A stretch of 64,000 nucleotides of DNA from Stenotrophomonas sp. VV52 (GTDB lineage Bacteria > Pseudomonadota > Gammaproteobacteria > Xanthomonadales > Xanthomonadaceae): NCBI RefSeq assembly GCF_002893095.1, contig NZ_PKQQ01000001.1, positions 682,001 through 746,000 on the forward strand, in the 5' to 3' direction. This document shows, piece by piece, positions 15,222-23,454 of the stretch; the stretch's first letter is position 1; every line of letters begins with the position of its first letter. A model generated the notes under the pieces. It had not been told where the DNA came from. It saw only the letters and a list, made by a program, of their open reading frames with translations, and ran no database searches. The translations under genes and the position numbers were made by a program.

Positions 15222-15950
15222 TCAGCTGTCTTCGTCCCACCCATCGCCGTCCCCGTCTTCCGGGGGCGGCGATGGCGTTTCCAGGTCCGGGTCGACCGGT
15301 TCCAGCAGGGTGTAGTCGTCGCGCTTGAGGTCGCGGAAGGCGCGCCCTACCGGGTAGGCCTCCAGTGCGGGCGAGGGCACGTGCAGGCCGGCGGGCGTGG
15401 TGATCGCGCCGGACAGCCAGTCCATCGCCTGCGCTGCGGAAAGGAACACCGGCCCGTCCGGGGTCAGCGGTTTGGGAATGGCCCGGTTGGGCGCGGTCAG
15501 CACGGTAAAGCTGTCCAACTGTAGGCCGTCGCCGTCCTCCCAGTGTTCCCACAGGCCGGCCGCGAGCAGGGCAAGCCCGTCGTGTCGTTGCACGAACAGC
15601 GGCCACGGCGGGCGGCGGCTGCGGTCGAGTTTGTAGTAGCCGGACAGCGGCACCACGCACGGGCGTTCGGCCCACGCCTTGGCAAAGATCCGGCTGGCGG
15701 GCGCGCGGTCGAGACGGGCGGTAACGGTGGTGTAGGTCGTGCTCGGTGTCTTCGACCAGCGCGGGACCAGGCCCCAGATCATCTCCGCCACATGCAGCAC
15801 CCCGTCGCTATCGCGTGCGAGGACCGACGCGGGCGAGCCCTTGCCGATGTTGTAGCGGTCCGGCGCGGTCGCCAGCGCTTCAGCCAGCTCGCGCGGCAGG
15901 CCTTCGGGGACGGACTCGGGTTCGGCGATGGCCTGTGCGAAGCGACGCAT
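15222..15950 (-). CDS. Degenerate SRAP-domain (YedK/HMCES-like) protein lacking the catalytic residues
   Basis: This 242-residue protein follows the SRAP fold in order: YNIGKGSPASVL, EMIWGLVPRWSK, CVVPLSGYYKL, LLAAGLW and a final LEAYPVGRAFRDL. The catalytic set of YedK/HMCES is missing, though. The start reads MRRFAQ where active members have MCGRFAQ, so Cys2 is absent. The Asn of NARAET is replaced (TARLDR), the Glu of GFYEW is Lys (GYYKL), and the His of HDRMP is absent (LTPDGP). A stop lies four codons upstream of the ATG, so no MCGR start was missed. It cannot form the thiazolidine crosslink to abasic DNA in the usual way and may bind DNA without chemistry. The last ~17 codons (Pro/Glu/Asp/Gly-rich) are written by a strong hairpin. 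Confidence 0.82.
   Translation of the reverse strand: MRRFAQAIAEPESVPEGLPRELAEALATAPDRYNIGKGSPASVLARDSDGVLHVAEMIWGLVPRWSKTPSTTYTTVTARLDRAPASRIFAKAWAERPCVVPLSGYYKLDRSRRPPWPLFVQRHDGLALLAAGLWEHWEDGDGLQLDSFTVLTAPNRAIPKPLTPDGPVFLSAAQAMDWLSGAITTPAGLHVPSPALEAYPVGRAFRDLKRDDYTLLEPVDPDLETPSPPPEDGDGDGWDEDS
15241..15275. terminator. Bidirectional hairpin between the convergent GH92 and SRAP genes
   Basis: CCATCGCCG (15241-15249) pairs perfectly with CGGCGATGG (15267-15275). The inner bases 15250-15255 and 15261-15266 also pair, with one G-T wobble, giving a 15-bp stem and a 5-base loop. It begins 26 bp after the GH92 stop and lies inside the 3' end of the SRAP coding sequence, where it encodes the acidic Gly/Asp tail. 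It probably terminates the GH92 transcript. Confidence 0.6.
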
Positions 15951-16044
15951 AAGCCCAGACTAGGCGGCGGAGCGTGAGCGCGTGGTTGAGCCGGACCGGG
16001 GTCGGCGCTAGAGTCGGGGCGTGGTTGTTTCGCGATACCTGCCC

Positions 16045-16842
16045 ATGCCGCGTCGAAAAAAAGACATTCCGCCTGCAGACAGCGCAGGCCAGCGCCTGCC
16101 GTTGGGACCCGAGTCGGCGGTGCTGTGCCGGGCGCGCGACTACGTGGCCGGCACGGTGATTGCCTTGCACCACCATCCGGACCGCCACCAGCTGGTCTAC
16201 GCCGCCTCCGGTGTCCTGGTGGTGCAGGCCGGTAGCGGGCGTTGGGTGGTGCCGAGCACGCGTGCGATCTGGATGCCGGCGGGCATCGGCCACAAGGTCA
16301 GCTGCATCGGGGCAGTGCGCATGCGCAGCCTCTACGTCCAGCCGCAGGCCATGCCGGATGCGCCGACAACGGCGGCCACTGTATCGATCACGCCACTGCT
16401 TGCTGAGCTGGTCGCAGCGGCGGCAAACGTGCAGCAGCCTTACGCGACGAACTCTCGCGACGGCCACCTGATGCAGCTGATCCTGGACGAACTGCAAACG
16501 CTGCCGGTGCTGCCGCTGCACGCGCCCGAACCGGCCGACCCGCGCCTGCAACAGATCGCCCATCAATGGGAAAGCACGCCCGACGATGCGTCAACGTTGC
16601 AGGACTGGTCCCACCGTCTTGGCGTGGACGCCAAGACCATCCAGCGTCTGTGTGCACGCGAACTGGACATGACCTTCGGCCAATGGCGCCAGCAGATCCG
16701 CCTGGTCCGTGCGCTGGAGCGGCTCGCGCATGGCGAAAAGGTGATCGACGTAGCCCTGTCGCAGGGCTACGCCAGTCCAAGTGCGTTTACCGCGATGTTC
16801 AAGAAGCGCTTCGGGCAATTGCCGAGTCAGTTCTTCCAGTGA
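16045..16842 (+). CDS. AraC-family transcriptional regulator with cupin sensor domain
   Basis: This 265-residue protein has an N-terminal cupin-like sensor (HHHPDRHQLVYAASGVLVVQ around residues 43-62, WMPAGIGHKV further on). The C-terminal double helix-turn-helix AraC domain runs from about residue 180 (LGVDAKTIQRLCARELDMTF, then VIDVALSQGYASPSAFTAMF). The histidine pattern resembles metal- or drug-responsive AraC regulators of the NimR/YeaM type. ATG 16045 is chosen because it precedes the conserved part; an in-frame GTG at 16021 would add eight residues. It is divergent from the SRAP gene (94-bp gap) and overlaps by 44 bp the end of the convergent gene at 16799. Its target is unknown. Confidence 0.85.
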   Translation: MPRRKKDIPPADSAGQRLPLGPESAVLCRARDYVAGTVIALHHHPDRHQLVYAASGVLVVQAGSGRWVVPSTRAIWMPAGIGHKVSCIGAVRMRSLYVQPQAMPDAPTTAATVSITPLLAELVAAAANVQQPYATNSRDGHLMQLILDELQTLPVLPLHAPEPADPRLQQIAHQWESTPDDASTLQDWSHRLGVDAKTIQRLCARELDMTFGQWRQQIRLVRALERLAHGEKVIDVALSQGYASPSAFTAMFKKRFGQLPSQFFQ

Positions 16843-17158
16843 CGCGGCTGTGCCGATTTCCTTCGAAAGTCTGGCGGTACGTAGCGCAGTGCGTTGCGTT
16901 GCAGACCATATAGGATGTCCCCGTGGCGAACATCCAAAAGGGAACGTCATCGACAGGTGCCCGCATGCTCTCAAGGAATTGCTGCGTCAAGGGATCTATG
17001 TAGGGCGCTTGGACGAGGCAACCATTGTCACAATGGATCGGCCCCCGCTCCCAGGCATACAGAATCGAGCACGTCGTCGCTAGAACCAGCGCAATCACTA
17101 TGGTCGCAAACACGCGGGTCTTCCAGCTCCCACTGCGTTTACCGGCAACATTCATCAT
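16799..17158 (-). CDS. Hypothetical membrane-anchored protein, 119 residues
   Basis: I do not recognise this family. It has a basic N-terminus, one hydrophobic segment (about residues 16-34, TRVFATIVIALVLATTCSIL) and a ~85-residue extracytoplasmic part with four cysteines after the helix (CDNGC, CNATHC), which could form two disulfides. The start has a good AAGGAAAG ribosome binding site. It overlaps the end of the upstream lipoprotein gene by 20 bp, so the two form an operon, and its own 3' end runs 44 bp into the AraC gene on the other strand. GC content is lower than in the surroundings. Confidence 0.6.
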   Translation of the reverse strand: MMNVAGKRSGSWKTRVFATIVIALVLATTCSILYAWERGPIHCDNGCLVQAPYIDPLTQQFLESMRAPVDDVPFWMFATGTSYMVCNATHCATYRQTFEGNRHSRVTGRTDSAIARSAS

Positions 17159-17990
17159 GAATCATCTTTCCTTTCGTGTGTGAGTGTTGAAGCTCCTGCG
17201 GGGTCAGCCGTTTCCTGATTTCCTCCATTCTTGTCGATGACACAAACCGCGGTTCCACCCTGGCCGCAACCTGGTAATAGGCGTACGCGGCTACGAGGTC
17301 TTGATCGGCAAGCACGCCGATCCGGTACGCATCGCCCAGGTGGATGAGTGCATCGATACTTCCGTCGGATGACGCAGCCTTCAGGTACTTCATCGCCGTG
17401 GCTTTGTACTGTTTGATGGCATCGGGGTCTCGAAGCATGTCCGCCGGGCTTCCGAGGGTTGCCTCAGGGTCTGACACGTAGAGAAGTTGCGCGCCGACAT
17501 GACCCTGTTCGGCGGCAAGGGAGAGCCATTCGGATGCGGAGTCGTAGTGCTCTGCCGACAGGCTCCTGCAGTTCTCGTAAGTAGCTTGGCGAACGGCGGA
17601 AGCGCCTTCCTTGTCGAAGCGCTTCATCATTCCAGCACACTCGCGGAGTTTGAGATGGATCGCGTAGGACGCCTTCGCCTCGCCTCCAAGCGCAGCCGAT
17701 GAGAGGTCTCGCACTACGCTTGCCGCATCCCCGTCGGGAACACCTCCCATGTCGATGAAGGTATATGCGCGGCCCGTCAAGGAACGGGTAGTGATGCCAT
17801 TTCGCAGATTGCGATTTTTTGCCCTGGCTGCGCGATCCATGCCTTCGGCGGCCGAAGCCGGATTCGACTGCACCGCTGCAGCCTTCCTGACCTGGCCTGC
17901 GCTTGGCGCGGGGATTGAGTCGTCAGCGCATCCAGCAAGAAGCGCGATGCAGAGTGCGAGCGCTGTCGAGGTCAGTTGGCCAAGCTTCAT
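17139..17990 (-). CDS. Sel1-repeat-type lipoprotein
   Basis: This 283-residue protein starts at ATG 17990 with a lipoprotein signal peptide whose lipobox LLAGC places the acylated cysteine near residue 21. The mature part is largely helical. It contains Sel1/TPR-like units with the pattern A-x-x-G-x-x-x-A-x-x-x-L, for example YDSASEWLSLAAEQGHVGAQ (about residues 155-174) and a later GSIDALIHLGDAYRIGVL. Such proteins mediate periplasmic protein-protein contacts. It is followed by the 119-residue membrane protein in an overlapping operon. Base composition is lower in GC than the flanking genes, which suggests acquisition. The function is unknown. Confidence 0.7.
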   Translation of the reverse strand: MKLGQLTSTALALCIALLAGCADDSIPAPSAGQVRKAAAVQSNPASAAEGMDRAARAKNRNLRNGITTRSLTGRAYTFIDMGGVPDGDAASVVRDLSSAALGGEAKASYAIHLKLRECAGMMKRFDKEGASAVRQATYENCRSLSAEHYDSASEWLSLAAEQGHVGAQLLYVSDPEATLGSPADMLRDPDAIKQYKATAMKYLKAASSDGSIDALIHLGDAYRIGVLADQDLVAAYAYYQVAARVEPRFVSSTRMEEIRKRLTPQELQHSHTKGKMIHDECCR

Positions 17991-18203
17991 ACGCTCGCAC
18001 TGATCGGCGAGCAGCGGCATCGCCGCGCAGAGGGCATCCATGCAGAGCTCCAGAAATCCATGCAACCGCATCGGCGATGCGGTGTGGACTAGAGTCTATG
18101 GATCCGGACATGGGGTCCAATTGATCTTCGCGATGCATCCTGGAGCAGCGCAATACGCGATCAATGATGTTGTAGGACCTAGCGTCAGGCTTGGGAGCCG
18201 CGC

Positions 18204-19436
18204 CTACTTCATCGAGGTCTTCGGCAGGAATGCGGTCGCCAATCCAAGCAGCGGCAGGAACGAAGTCAGGTGGTAGACCCACACGATGCCGTGGATGTCG
18301 GCGAGCTTGCCGAGACCGGCGGCGCCGATGCCGCCGATACCGAACATCAGGCCGAACATCAGGCCCGAGACCATGCCGACGCGGCCAGGAACGGCTTCCT
18401 GCGCGTACACCACCAGCGCGGCGAATGCGGAGGACATCACCAGGCCGACGGCGACGGCGAGAATGGCCGTGCCCATCAGGTTGGCGTAGGGCAGGGCGAG
18501 CGCGAACGGGGCCACGCCCAGGAACGAAATCCATATCACCGCCTTGCGGCCGATCTTGTCGCCCACGGGGCCGCCCATGAAGGTGCCCAGCGCGATGGAG
18601 GCCAGGAAGATGAAGAGATACATCTGGCTCTGCTGCACACTCAGGTGGAAGCGTTCGATCAGGTAGAAGGTGAAGTAGTTGGTGATCGAGGCGATGTAGA
18701 CGAACTTGGCGAACATCAGCACCGCCACCACCGCGATCGCCTGCACGACCTTGCCGCGGCTCAGGCCGATGCCATGCGAACGCGCCAAGCTGTTCATCTT
18801 GGCCTGGCCGTGACGCACGGTCCAACCGGTAAGGCGGAACAGCACGAAGATGGCGACGGCGGCGATCAGCAGGAACCAGCCGATGGCACGCTGCCCATGC
18901 GGGATCACCACTGCAGCGGCAAGCAGCGGGCCGATGGCCGAGCCGGTGTTGCCGCCGACCTGGAACGTGGACTGGGCGGTACCGAAGCGGCCGCCCGACG
19001 CCATCCGTGCGACGCGCGAGGCCTCCGGGTGGAACGTCGCCGAGCCCACGCCGACCACGGCGGCGGCGAGCAGCAACATTTCGTAACTGTTGGCCATGGC
19101 CATCATGCCGATGCCGACGAAGGTCGCGACCATGCCCGAGGGCAGCAGGTAGGGCATGGGTCGCTTATCGGTGTACATGCCCACCCACGGCTGCAGCAGC
19201 GAGGCGGTGAACTGGTAGACCAGCGCGATGGTGCCGATCTGGCCGAAGCTCAGCTGGAACTGGCTCTTGAACATCGGGTACACGGCGGGCAACACCGCCT
19301 GGATCATGTCGTTGAGCAGGTGTGCGAACGCAGCGGCACCGACGATGCGGATCGCAAAGCCCTGCTGCGCAGGTTCGGTGACGGCGGGCACTACCGGGGC
19401 AACAGGGGAGGCGGACGGCGGAGTTTCTGGGCGCAT
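18204..19436 (-). CDS. fsr: Fosmidomycin-resistance-type MFS exporter
   Basis: This 410-residue protein with twelve membrane helices is closely similar to E. coli Fsr. AHLLNDMIQAVLPAVYPM is in the first helix, FHPEASRVARMASGGRFG and TAQSTFQVGGNTGSAIGPLL lie centrally, GGPVGDKIGRK is between helices and VYAQEAVPGRVGMVSGL is late. It should export fosmidomycin or related small molecules by proton antiport. The start at 19436 (MRPETPPSAS) gives a Pro/Ala-rich cytoplasmic N-terminus; the longer open frame to 19556 has no support. It is divergent from the DUF2231 gene across 235 bp in which no gene is evident. Confidence 0.88.
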   Translation of the reverse strand: MRPETPPSASPVAPVVPAVTEPAQQGFAIRIVGAAAFAHLLNDMIQAVLPAVYPMFKSQFQLSFGQIGTIALVYQFTASLLQPWVGMYTDKRPMPYLLPSGMVATFVGIGMMAMANSYEMLLLAAAVVGVGSATFHPEASRVARMASGGRFGTAQSTFQVGGNTGSAIGPLLAAAVVIPHGQRAIGWFLLIAAVAIFVLFRLTGWTVRHGQAKMNSLARSHGIGLSRGKVVQAIAVVAVLMFAKFVYIASITNYFTFYLIERFHLSVQQSQMYLFIFLASIALGTFMGGPVGDKIGRKAVIWISFLGVAPFALALPYANLMGTAILAVAVGLVMSSAFAALVVYAQEAVPGRVGMVSGLMFGLMFGIGGIGAAGLGKLADIHGIVWVYHLTSFLPLLGLATAFLPKTSMK

Positions 19437-19671
19437 GGGGGCAATCAACAGCAGCAGCGATCCCGGTCGGCAGCACCGACCCGGACCCGTGGGGAAGGGT
19501 AGCGGCAAAGCGTAAGCCCGGCGCTGGCGGCCGTCTCGCGCGATACGGACGGCCATCGTCGCATTCAGGACATTGCGAGGCTGTGCCGGATCTGGCGTCC
19601 TGCATCCATAAGGCCGTCACGCTGCGGCTGGCACGATGGCAGGCGTTTCGCCCCACTACAGGAGACAAACC

Positions 19672-20094
19672 GTGGCCTCAACTGCCGTCGTGACCCGCCA
19701 CTGGGTCATCCATCCGTTCCATGCCGCCGTGCTAGGCGGCGTGCTGCCGCTGTTCCTCGGCGCGCTGCTCGCGGACTACGCGTACTGGAACACCTATGAG
19801 ATCCAGTGGAGCAACTTTGCGTCCTGGCTGCTGGTGGGGGCCATGGTGATGACGACCCTGGCGCTGTTGTTTGGCCTGCTCGGGCGTCTGCGCGGCAGCC
19901 GCAATGGCTTCTACGTGATCGTGCTGGCGGCGACCTGGATCGTCGGCTTCCTCAATTCGCTGCACCATGCGCGCGATGCGTGGGCGATCATGCCCGGCGC
20001 GCTGGTGTGGTCGGTGATCGTCACCGTGCTCGCACTGATTGCCACCTGGCTGGGCTTTGCCAGCGTCCGTGTGCGCGTGGGAGGTGCCCTGTGA
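19672..20094 (+). CDS. DUF2231 family inner-membrane protein
   Basis: This 140-residue protein starts at GTG 19672, supported by AGGAG at 19660-19664. It has four predicted membrane helices and the family-typical start HWVIHPFHAAVLGGVLPLFL, with conserved histidines that could bind haem or another redox centre. Its stop overlaps the GTG start of the PQQ-type dehydrogenase (20091-20094), so translation is coupled and the two proteins probably act together at the inner membrane, perhaps in electron transfer. The functional link is inferred from position only. Confidence 0.8.
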   Translation: MASTAVVTRHWVIHPFHAAVLGGVLPLFLGALLADYAYWNTYEIQWSNFASWLLVGAMVMTTLALLFGLLGRLRGSRNGFYVIVLAATWIVGFLNSLHHARDAWAIMPGALVWSVIVTVLALIATWLGFASVRVRVGGAL

Positions 20095-21452
20095 ACCGCG
20101 CGTCCACGAAGATCCTCGCCGTCTCCGCACTCGCGGTGGCGCTGGCCGCCTGCAGCGGCAAGGCGCCGGAGCTGCAGCAGCTCGGTGGCAATCCGGAACT
20201 GCCCAAGCCGCACCGCGCGGTAATGCCGGACATGACCATCGCCAAGCCGACCCCGTGGGGCGACAGCGTGCCTACGGTGCCGGCCGGCTTCAAGGTGTCG
20301 GCAATCGCCACCGACCTGGCGATACCGCGTCAGACCCTGGTGCTGCCCAACGGCGACATCCTGGTGGCTGAAGGGCGCGGCGGCAGTGCGCCGAACCTGA
20401 AGCCGAAGGATGTGATTGCCGGCAAGATCAAGGCCAAGGGAAACACCCAGGTGAAGAGCGGCAACCGCCTGACGCTGCTGCGAGATGCCGACGGCGACGG
20501 TGTGTATGAGCTGAAGACGGTGTTTGCCGACAAGCTCAACGCGCCGTATGGCCTGGCGTTGGTAGGCAATGCGCTGTACGTGGCCAACCAGGACGCGCTG
20601 GTGCGCTTCGATTACGCCGAAGGCCAGACCAAGGCCAGTGGCGCGCCCGTGAAGGTCACCGACCTGCCGTCGGCGATCAACCACCACTGGACCAAGTCGC
20701 TCGCGGCCAGCGAAGACGGTACCAAGCTCTATGTGGGTATCGGTTCGAACAGCAACATCACCGAGCGCGGCATGGCGGTCGAGCTCGACCGCGCCCAGGT
20801 CTGGGAGATCGACGCGCAGACCGGCGCGCACCGGCCGTTCGCCACCGGTATCCGTAATCCCACCGCGCTGGCGGTGCAGCCGGGCACCGGCACGTTGTTC
20901 GCGGTGGTGAACGAGCGCGATGAGATCGGCCCGAACCTGGTGCCGGATTACCTGACCTCGGTCCGCGAAGGCGGCTTCTATGGCTGGCCTTACAGCTACT
21001 GGGGCAAGAATGTGGACACCCGCGTGATGCCGCAGAACCCGGAAAAGGTCGCCTCGGCGATTGCGCCGGACTACGCACTGGGGTCGCACGTGGCCGCGCT
21101 GGGCGTTGCGTTCTCCAACCCCGCGGTGGGTGGAAACTTCACCGACGGCGTGTTCGTGGGCCAGCATGGCAGCTGGAACCGCAATCCGCCGGTGGGCTAC
21201 AAGGTGGTGTTCGTGCCGTTCCGTGACGGCAAGCCGTCCGGGGAAGCGATCGATTTCGCTACCGGGTTCCGCACGGATGAAGGCAAGACCCGCGGCCGCC
21301 CGGTGGGTGTCACGGTGGATCCGCGTGGCGCGGTGATCGTGGCCGATGACCTGGCCAATACGATCTGGCGGATTACGCCGGCGGCGGGGGCTGTGGCGCC
21401 GGCACCGGCTGCTGCGCCTGCACCGGTTACGCCTGCGCCTCCGGCGCAGTAA
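20091..21452 (+). CDS. PQQ-dependent sugar dehydrogenase-type lipoprotein (sorbosone dehydrogenase family)
   Basis: This 453-residue lipoprotein has the lipobox ALAAC with Cys at about residue 20. The body is a six-bladed propeller of the soluble glucose/sorbosone dehydrogenase type. Recognisable parts are PNGDILVAEGRGG, DADGDGVYELKTVF, LNAPYGLAL, NHHWTKSLAAS, GIRNPTALAVQPGTGTLF, VREGGFYGWPYSYWG and VFVGQHGSWNRNPPVGYKV. It should oxidise a sugar or alcohol in the periplasm using PQQ. The last ~20 residues are an Ala/Pro-rich tail. Start codon is GTG, overlapping the DUF2231 gene. The substrate is unknown, and no pqq biosynthesis genes are in the window. Confidence 0.85.
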   Translation: MNRASTKILAVSALAVALAACSGKAPELQQLGGNPELPKPHRAVMPDMTIAKPTPWGDSVPTVPAGFKVSAIATDLAIPRQTLVLPNGDILVAEGRGGSAPNLKPKDVIAGKIKAKGNTQVKSGNRLTLLRDADGDGVYELKTVFADKLNAPYGLALVGNALYVANQDALVRFDYAEGQTKASGAPVKVTDLPSAINHHWTKSLAASEDGTKLYVGIGSNSNITERGMAVELDRAQVWEIDAQTGAHRPFATGIRNPTALAVQPGTGTLFAVVNERDEIGPNLVPDYLTSVREGGFYGWPYSYWGKNVDTRVMPQNPEKVASAIAPDYALGSHVAALGVAFSNPAVGGNFTDGVFVGQHGSWNRNPPVGYKVVFVPFRDGKPSGEAIDFATGFRTDEGKTRGRPVGVTVDPRGAVIVADDLANTIWRITPAAGAVAPAPAAAPAPVTPAPPAQ

Positions 21453-21463
21453 GCGGTGGGATG

Positions 21464-21493
21464 ACGCGCCTGCGGCACGAGTCGCAGGCGCGT
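21464..21493 (+). terminator. Terminator hairpin after the PQQ dehydrogenase
   Basis: A perfect 11-bp inverted repeat ACGCGCCTGCG (21464-21474) / CGCAGGCGCGT (21483-21493) with an 8-base loop starts 12 bp after the stop codon and is followed by TT. It lies between convergent genes. Confidence 0.65.
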
Positions 21494-21496
21494 TGG

Positions 21497-21517
21497 GTAA
21501 GCCACGCAGGGCGTGGC
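21497..21517 (+). repeat. Short GTAA-headed hairpin abutting the convergent lipoprotein stop
   Basis: GTAA is followed by the perfect inverted repeat GCCACGC (21501-21507) / GCGTGGC (21511-21517) with loop AGG. It ends exactly one base before the stop codon (21518) of the minus-strand lipoprotein. It resembles SMAG repeats except for GTAA instead of GTAG, and can serve as a terminator for the minus-strand gene. Confidence 0.5.
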
Positions 21518-22189
21518 TCAGCGAATCCACCGAACGGCTTTCAACGCCGCCGCCAACTTTTCCTTGGCCTCATCATTGCTGAAAGGCGGCACCTTCGGCG
21601 GGTCATACACTTCCGGTCGCGTCCCGGCCACCACCAGGTCAATTGCATAACAGCGCCCGTCCTGCACGGCCCGGTAGCTCTCCGCCGACACGTAGTGGCT
21701 CATCGCCGCATCGCCGGCGCTGAAGTGGGTAAACGGTACGCCGTCGATCTGCACGGTGTCGGCCTTCCCGGTTGCTTCGGCTGGCAGGTCCAGGCATTGC
21801 TTCACCGCGCTGGCATCGTCACTGCGCCCCAGCCGCAGTTCGGCGGCGGTGACCTCGTTGGAGCCCTCCAGCACCAATGCCGCCAGCGGCATGCCTTTGC
21901 TGTCGGGCTCCGCGAACAGCTTCCAGCTGTCCAGCGCCAGGTAGCTGCGGGTGAAGTCGCGGCGCACCTGCATGCCCGGAACCGCATCCAGCGCAATGCC
22001 TGGCGCGTCTTCCGCGAACACGGGCGCCACGGTTGCAGCCTTCTGCTCCGTGACCGCGACCGCCTTGGCGGCACCCGAATCGGCGCCGCTCGGCGGCGCG
22101 ACAGGCGCAGGATCCGGGCTGCGACCGCACCCGACCAGGGGACTGGCCAGCAGCGCGACCATCAACGAGGTGCGCAGGGAGGTGTGCAT
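21518..22189 (-). CDS. Small lipoprotein of unknown function
   Basis: This 223-residue protein has a lipoprotein signal peptide ending in SPLVGC (Cys near residue 21). A ~50-residue Pro/Ala/Gly-rich linker leads into a folded domain with alternating strands (RRDFTRSYLALDSWKLF, LAALVLEGSNEVTAAELRLG, CYAIDLVVAGTRPEVYDPP). ATG 22189 is selected because GGAG lies 5-6 bp upstream. Two cysteines in the mature domain could form a disulfide. I cannot assign a family or function. It is divergent from xthA across 153 bp. Confidence 0.72.
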   Translation of the reverse strand: MHTSLRTSLMVALLASPLVGCGRSPDPAPVAPPSGADSGAAKAVAVTEQKAATVAPVFAEDAPGIALDAVPGMQVRRDFTRSYLALDSWKLFAEPDSKGMPLAALVLEGSNEVTAAELRLGRSDDASAVKQCLDLPAEATGKADTVQIDGVPFTHFSAGDAAMSHYVSAESYRAVQDGRCYAIDLVVAGTRPEVYDPPKVPPFSNDEAKEKLAAALKAVRWIR

Positions 22190-22342
22190 GCGGAGCTCCA
22201 TGGAAGGCGGACGCAGCCAGCATGCGCCTGGCTGCGTTGCAGGGGGTGAACACCGATGTCGGCGGGACGACCGCGTGAGCTGGACGTTGACGCGCACGTG
22301 CGACGGGCGGCGGATACTGATGCCACGCAGAAGGAGCACGCC

Positions 22343-23143
22343 ATGGGCCGCCGCAAGCGACTGAAGATCGCCACGTTCAATGTCAACGGCATCAAGTCCC
22401 GCCTGCCGCATCTGCTGGCCTGGCTGGAACGGGAAAAGCCTCATGTCGTGGCACTCCAGGAGCTCAAGGCCGCGCAGGACAGCTTTCCCGAGAAGGAGAT
22501 CCGTGACGCCGGCTATGGCTGCATCTGGCACGGCCAGCGCTCATGGAACGGCGTTGCGCTGCTTGCCCGTGGGCAGGACCCCATCGAAAGCCGGCGCGGC
22601 CTGCCGGGCGACCGCAGCGACGACCAGAGCCGCTACCTGGAGGCGGCTGCGCACGGCGTGCTCGTGGGTGGCCTGTACCTGCCCAACGGCAACCCGCAGC
22701 CGGGACCGAAGTTCGACTACAAGCTCAAGTGGATGCAGCGGCTGCACAAGCACGCTTCCGGGCTGGTCGGGTTGCCGCACCCGGTCGCCCTGATCGGCGA
22801 CTTCAACGTGGTACCGACAGACGCCGACATCTACGATCCGAAATCCTGGCGGCGCGATGCCCTGCTGCAGCCGGAGGCGCGCGAGGCGTATTTCAACCTG
22901 CTGGCGCAGGGCTGGACCGACAGCCTGCGCCAGGTGCATGGCCAGGCGCAGATCTTCACTTTCTGGGACTACTTTCGGCAGCACTACGAGCGCGACCGCG
23001 GACTCCGGATCGATCATCTGCTCGTGAACCCGGTGCTTTCAGTCGGCCTGAAGGACGCCGGCGTGGACCGTTGGGTGCGCGGACTGGAAAAGGCGAGCGA
23101 CCACGCGCCCACCTGGATCGAGGTGCTCGCGCCGCAGTCGTGA
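22343..23143 (+). CDS. xthA: Exodeoxyribonuclease III / AP endonuclease
   Basis: This is a 266-residue enzyme of the endonuclease-exonuclease-phosphatase superfamily. Metal- and DNA-binding motifs are intact: IATFNVNGIKSRL at the N-terminus, LQELKAAQD (metal-binding Glu), GLYLPNGNP, ALIGDFNVVP (Asp/Asn), FWDYF, LRIDHLL and the final SDHAP with the catalytic Asp-His. It cleaves DNA at abasic sites and degrades 3' ends in base-excision repair. AAGGAG lies upstream of ATG 22343. It is monocistronic. Confidence 0.93.
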   Translation: MGRRKRLKIATFNVNGIKSRLPHLLAWLEREKPHVVALQELKAAQDSFPEKEIRDAGYGCIWHGQRSWNGVALLARGQDPIESRRGLPGDRSDDQSRYLEAAAHGVLVGGLYLPNGNPQPGPKFDYKLKWMQRLHKHASGLVGLPHPVALIGDFNVVPTDADIYDPKSWRRDALLQPEAREAYFNLLAQGWTDSLRQVHGQAQIFTFWDYFRQHYERDRGLRIDHLLVNPVLSVGLKDAGVDRWVRGLEKASDHAPTWIEVLAPQS

Positions 23144-23454
23144 GACTGCGATGACACTTCTGCTCACTGTGTGAAGCCTTCAGGTTCCGTCGCGAATCAG
23201 GCGCTGCGCGAAGTCCCATATGCCGCGAGGTGATGTGCAGATGGGATATTCGAATCACCGCATGCACGCACAGCTGCGCTTTCCGGCGCAATCTGGGCTT
23301 GTAATCCGGTCAAGTCACGAAGCTGTCGCAACGGGTTCACACGTTGTTTATTCGGCACGCAGGTAGATTCCAATCAGGGCCCACGCCCCGACAGCTTGCG
23401 GCGCAATGCCGATGAGCGGTTCCCCCACCGCGTTACACCTCTGAGATTGCCCCC
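23144..23454. other. 311-bp non-coding region upstream of the glycogen/trehalose operon
   Basis: No gene is evident. It should hold the promoter and leader of the glgA operon. I see a 6-bp inverted repeat GGTGAT (23229-23234) / ATCACC (23254-23259) in the left half. An AT-richer stretch lies around 23326-23370, with TTGTTT (23344-23349) and TAGATT (23364-23369) separated by only 14 bp, too short for a standard sigma-70 promoter. No riboswitch or terminator is recognisable. Confidence 0.4.

Noticed and set aside
23344..23369. TTGTTT and TAGATT as a sigma-70 promoter for the glycogen operon
   Set aside because: The spacer is only 14 bp, outside the normal 16-19 range, and neither hexamer is close to consensus.
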